Shown in pieces: positions 15,441 through 17,334 of a stretch of DNA of 17,334 bases. The stretch comes from Bacteroidota bacterium. GTDB lineage: Bacteria > Bacteroidota > Ignavibacteria > SZUA-365 > JAADGX01. Position numbers and translations under genes: made by a program. Every line of letters starts with the position of its first letter. Position 1 is the stretch's first letter. The notes under the pieces were generated by a model that had not been told where the DNA came from, searched no databases, and saw only the letters and a list, made by a program, of their open reading frames with translations. The stretch spans positions 1 through 17,334 of the forward strand of contig JALUUP010000073.1 in NCBI GenBank assembly GCA_027021285.1, in the 5' to 3' direction.

Positions 15441-16396
15441 TCTGAATTATCTCCGATTTTTACAAGAATCATTGCGGCCAACAACGGTATCATGATCTCA
15501 TGATGACCGAGAAACATGTATCCTTCTCCGCCGTCCTTCGTCGGGCGTTCGACCACGTTCACTCGCGGCCGGTAATGATCGATCATGTCGAAATTCGCGG
15601 TCAGAAAATGGTAGGCTTTGTGTCCAAGGTTGCGGGCGATAGTCAACGCTTTTAGAAAAACCTCGGGCAACATCACCGCGGAACCGATATTTAACACAAC
15701 CCCGCCGTTCTCCAACCCGGCCACCGAGGCGCCGAAAACCTGGAAGTCGCGGAAGGTCATTTCGCCGGTAACTCCTCCGTCCATGTCCGGTTGTTGGTGC
15801 ACGATATCCGTTCCGATTGCCGCGTGGACGGTAACGGGAATATCCAACTTGATACACTGGGCCAGGATGGAAACATCGAGATTCGGCGCACGATCTTCCA
15901 GCACCTGCTTCCCGAGCGCCTCGCCATACCCAACCTCTTTTGCCGGAAAGTACCTGGCCAGAGTGCCGTTGATGAACGCCCCGGTCTCACGCGACATACC
16001 GATAGATCCATCGGTCATTGAAGCGGCGACGTCTTCCGACGTGACTCCGAACAAAGCGGTTTCGCAATCGTGGATCGCGGCGGCGCTGTTCATGGCCACG
16101 TGGCTGATGACACCTCGCCGCAACAAATCTATGATCAGGGGATTCAACCCGACTTTCACGACATGTGCGCCCATCATGAGGATACGCGGAGACGCTTTCG
16201 CCATCGCGTCCAGTATCGCTGACGCCACGCGATGCAAATCACGCGCTCGTAAAATATCCGGAAAAGAGTCGAGGAAATCGGAAAGGGAATCGCGCGCAGG
16301 ATCGATGGGCCTGGCAAAACGTTCGATATCGACTTTGCTCTGTCTCTCCTTGATGGAGTACGTACGAATCTTTGAAAAATCTAACCGCTTGAACAT
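15437..16396 (-). CDS. Conserved protein of unknown function, probable cytoplasmic enzyme
   Basis: I do not recognise the family with certainty. The 319-residue protein has no signal peptide or membrane helix. It has glycine-rich, Rossmann-like segments: ILMMGAHVVKVGLNPLIIDL (72-91), AMNSAAAIHDCETALFG (101-117), GSIGMSRETGAFING (130-144), VHAAIGTDIVHQQPDMDGG (190-208), VVLNIGSAVMLPEVFLKAL (233-251) and EGYMFLGHHEIMIPLL (291-306). Several His, Asp and Asn residues within them look like a conserved active site. The general pattern reminds me of a deoxyhypusine-synthase-like fold, but the lysine site of that enzyme is not apparent, so I do not name it so. The ATG at 16394-16396 has only a weak upstream GAGA. 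It overlaps the CPBP gene by four bases. Confidence 0.8.
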   Translation of the reverse strand: MFKRLDFSKIRTYSIKERQSKVDIERFARPIDPARDSLSDFLDSFPDILRARDLHRVASAILDAMAKASPRILMMGAHVVKVGLNPLIIDLLRRGVISHVAMNSAAAIHDCETALFGVTSEDVAASMTDGSIGMSRETGAFINGTLARYFPAKEVGYGEALGKQVLEDRAPNLDVSILAQCIKLDIPVTVHAAIGTDIVHQQPDMDGGVTGEMTFRDFQVFGASVAGLENGGVVLNIGSAVMLPEVFLKALTIARNLGHKAYHFLTANFDMIDHYRPRVNVVERPTKDGGEGYMFLGHHEIMIPLLAAMILVKIGDNSE

Positions 16397-16433
16397 TCTC
16401 GTTTATGCATCTTGTCGGCTTTGTACCTGAGAA

Positions 16434-16460
16434 GCAATGTACAAGCTTTCCGTACATTGC
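16434..16460. terminator. Perfect inverted repeat in the gap after the DUF3108 gene
   Basis: GCAATGTAC (16434-16442) and GTACATTGC (16452-16460) form a perfect nine-base stem with a nine-base loop. It lies between the DUF3108 gene stop and the next gene on the minus strand, so it could end or attenuate transcription there. No T-run follows on the minus strand (TTCTCAGG), which weakens the terminator reading. A protein-binding site is also possible. Confidence 0.4.
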
Positions 16461-16508
16461 CCAATAGCACGGGCGGAATTGATAACACGTTGAAGAAAAA
16501 GAAACGCC

Positions 16509-17334
16509 TCAGTCGCCGATTCTTCCCCGAAGAGGTGTGCGCACTCCACGGTAGCGAATCAGCTCTCCGACAATCGATCCGATGGGTATCTCGGCCTTGA
16601 CCTGCACGGGGATTTTCCTTTCATCGTCCGATACCCAGACGAAAATGCGACCGCTCGCCTTGAACAATCCGCCCTCGGAAATAAGGGGTTGCAGGATGAT
16701 GGTTTTAAACGTACCCGCTTCGACGTCGATCTCCTGGCGCCCCAGATACTTGACGCCAAGCGTGTACGTCGAATCCTTGTAGAAATTTTTCAGCCAAACT
16801 TTTTGCCCGGGTCGAAACCCGTCGAAATTCATCGTGCGCACGTAAAACAGTGCGGACATGATATCCTGCACGTAAAGAGGAATATCAAAACTCTTCTCTT
16901 CCGTAACCGCCTTCCGTTTGTAATGATCGAATGAAACGATGAAATCGCGGGAATATCCTCCTTCCCTGATGTGCTGTTCGAATTTCCAAGGAAACATTCC
17001 ACGGACATCGATGTACGTTTCGTAGCGATCACGGACTTTGTAAAAGACGTCGAAAAACGGTTTGCTCTTGACATGAAAAAGAACGTGGTAACATTTGCGG
17101 CCCCTGATGTTCTTATACTCGGGGATGCTGATGGACGCTTCACCCGCGGTAACAAATCCGTAATTCACGTCGTACACCAGCTCTTCGCCTTTCGTAAACG
17201 CGGAATTTTTCACGGTGCGAAACGAGGAGCGTGTTTTCAGCGAATCAACAGGCGGGGAAAAGGCGCCGTGATTCCCGGGACCGCTTTCAATCAGGGAAAG
17301 CGCAAGGAATCCAATCGTGTGTAGTGTCGTCAAT
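16509..17334 (-). CDS. DUF3108 domain protein, N-terminus cut by window edge
   Basis: The function is unknown. DUF3108 proteins are mostly exported, beta-rich envelope proteins. The visible 275 codons match the family: GEELVYDVNYGFVTAGEASI (49-68), a FDVFYKVRDRYETYID segment (94-109), DIMSALFYVR (157-166), and WVSDDERKIPVQV near the end followed by the IGSIVGEL tail. The first visible residues (TLHTIGFLALSLIESG) look like the hydrophobic core of a signal peptide, so the true start probably lies slightly beyond the right edge. A TTG at 17331-17333 is an unlikely alternative. The gene points toward the uncharacterised protein, but a 112-base gap holding a hairpin separates them. Confidence 0.85.
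   Translation of the reverse strand, partial: LTTLHTIGFLALSLIESGPGNHGAFSPPVDSLKTRSSFRTVKNSAFTKGEELVYDVNYGFVTAGEASISIPEYKNIRGRKCYHVLFHVKSKPFFDVFYKVRDRYETYIDVRGMFPWKFEQHIREGGYSRDFIVSFDHYKRKAVTEEKSFDIPLYVQDIMSALFYVRTMNFDGFRPGQKVWLKNFYKDSTYTLGVKYLGRQEIDVEAGTFKTIILQPLISEGGLFKASGRIFVWVSDDERKIPVQVKAEIPIGSIVGELIRYRGVRTPLRGRIGD

Noticed and set aside
1..17334. Mobile element, prophage, CRISPR array, tRNA or rRNA gene
   Set aside because: No transposase, integrase, regularly spaced repeats, target-site duplications or structural RNA sequences are visible anywhere in the window.

Overview
The window comes from a bacterium of the Bacteroidota/Chlorobiota/Ignavibacteriota (FCB) group. The main evidence is a secreted protein with a C-terminal type A sorting domain of the type IX secretion system (T9SS). 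Starts are often without a Shine-Dalgarno sequence, and the housekeeping proteins have the flavour of that group. NuoE and NuoF are present, so complex I can use NADH. Green sulfur bacteria usually lack these subunits, so an Ignavibacteria- or Kapabacteria-like heterotroph is a better guess than a phototroph. The lineage is inferred; there is no rRNA here to prove it.

Layout. (1) Positions 1-4157, minus strand: nuoA-B-C-D-E-F, the first six genes of a complex I operon. nuoF runs off the left edge, and nuoG and the membrane-arm genes presumably follow outside. (2) 4258-6075, minus: a long-chain acyl-CoA synthetase just upstream of nuoA. (3) 6076-6305: a 230-base divergent spacer with repeats, a small hairpin and a possible promoter. 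(4) 6306-7547, plus, the only plus-strand gene: an odd regulator with a degenerate ATPase-like N-terminus, a complete receiver domain and a second, degenerate receiver. A perfect 24-base palindrome separates it from the convergent pyrE. (5) 7586-17334, minus, in transcription order: a DUF3108 protein (cut by the right edge), an uncharacterised conserved protein, a CPBP-family membrane protease, a zinc-ribbon/DUF2007 protein, cdsA, pyrG, a T9SS-sorted secreted protein, dnaG and pyrE. Several neighbours overlap by 4-17 bases (ATGA, GTGA), so this is a tightly packed and probably partly co-translated series.

How the genes work together. The left part covers energy metabolism: fatty acids are activated and NADH is oxidised. 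The right part combines growth functions: CDP-diacylglycerol for phospholipids (cdsA, which consumes CTP), CTP synthesis (pyrG), pyrimidine synthesis (pyrE) and replication priming (dnaG). Envelope-associated proteins are mixed in.

There are no tRNA or rRNA genes, CRISPR arrays, insertion sequences or phage genes. I do not see a clear new defence or mobile system. The best candidates for something undescribed are the pseudo-kinase/receiver/pseudo-receiver protein, and the coupled block of uncharacterised protein, CPBP protease, zinc-ribbon/DUF2007 protein and cdsA.
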